A stretch of 13,850 nucleotides of DNA from an uncultured Clostridia bacterium (GTDB taxonomy: Bacteria > Bacillota > Clostridia > Christensenellales > UBA1242), in the NCBI GenBank assembly GCA_937907645.1, contig CALCWV010000024.1:1-13850 (forward strand), in the 5' to 3' direction. Numbering within the stretch: the first letter of the stretch is position 1; each line of letters begins with the position of its first letter. The notes under the pieces are model-generated. The model did not search any database. It saw only the letters and a list, made by a program, of their open reading frames with translations, and was not told the origin of the DNA. Both the position numbers and the translations under genes were made by a program. This document shows, piece after piece, positions 13,306 through 13,850 of the stretch.

Positions 13306-13423
13306 ATCCAGCAGTTTTCTATCTTCCCGGGCCGTCGCCAGCCAAGTATTTTCGACGATTGGAAGCTTAACTTCTGTGTTCGGGATGAGAACAGGTGGAT
13401 CCTTCCTTCTATCGCCACTGGAT
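13306..13423 (-). rRNA. rrf: 5S ribosomal RNA
   Basis: About 118 nt, the usual size. The conserved loop region CCGAACACAGAAGTTAAGC is present on the minus strand (13383-13365). The terminal helix forms between ATCCAGTGG (5' end, 13423-13415) and CTGCTGGAT (3' end, 13314-13306): nine pairs, two of them G-U. It follows 23S in the same direction and is followed by a terminator. Ends are set from the helix and could be off by one or two bases. In the ribosome it forms the central protuberance with L5 and L18, both encoded in this window. Confidence 0.95.
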
Positions 13424-13537
13424 ATGGTATAATCACAGATTATTATCTGAAACTATCATTAATAGGATTTTTAAAACCCTGACAACTACACACTAGAGAG
13501 TAAAGGCTGAAGTTTAAAACTTCACTAAGTAAATCCG
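13424..13537 (-). other. 23S-5S internal transcribed spacer
   Basis: About 114 bp without a tRNA gene. It contains hairpins that may guide processing: GAAGTTT/AAACTTC around 13510-13524 and CAGAT-AATA-ATCTG at 13436-13449. Both rRNAs are expected to be cut from one precursor. Confidence 0.7.

Positions 13538-13850
<313 letters not shown>

Noticed and set aside
13425..13433. Plus-strand extended -10 (TGGTATAAT) in the 23S-5S spacer
   Set aside because: No -35 at a workable distance, and it would transcribe antisense into rRNA.
13160..13482. Plus-strand frames starting with MEIQQF twice
   Set aside because: They are antisense to 5S rRNA and its duplicated tail; the repeated start only reflects the 20-base duplication.

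Overview
The window looks like a piece of a low-GC, AT-rich Bacillota (Clostridia-like) chromosome. Evidence: the S10-spc ribosomal protein cluster in standard order, the zinc-binding (four-cysteine) forms of S14 and L24, strong AGGAGG-type ribosome binding sites, and very AT-rich intergenic DNA. I cannot assign genus or species. Every recognised gene is on the minus strand and reads right to left.

Layout from transcription-upstream (right) to downstream (left). 13850-13306: end of an rRNA operon, with the 3' end of 23S, a spacer without tRNA, 5S and a strong terminator. 13180-13130: a second, degraded copy of the 5S 3' end plus terminator. 13120-12903: an unassigned, highly structured element built from two diverged units exactly 100 bp apart; wobble pairs favour a plus-strand RNA. 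12798-12747: promoter region of a lone ABC exporter gene (12724-10841), which has its own terminator. 10813-10559: a very AT-rich spacer with short repeats and a perfect DnaA-box match. 10558-10287: a strong extended -10 promoter with helically phased A-tracts upstream, and a structured leader of about 237 nt that can form an attenuator-like set of alternative hairpins. 10286-1: rpsJ-rplC-rplD-rplW-rplB-rpsS-rplV-rpsC-rplP-rpmC-rpsQ-rplN-rplX-rplE-rpsN-rpsH-rplF-rplR-rpsE-rpmD-rplO-secY. secY is cut by the window edge.

The 21 ribosomal proteins and SecY are packed with gaps of 2-17 bp or overlaps of 1-11 bp, so they almost certainly form one transcript from the promoter near 10530-10558. The str-operon genes often found upstream of rpsJ are absent here; the ABC exporter and the rRNA operon take that place.

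The most novel-looking parts are the duplicated structured element at 12903-13129, the four-segment attenuator-like leader before rpsJ, and the duplicated 5S tail. The coding part is ordinary apart from some residue-level variation in L22, S3 and L24.
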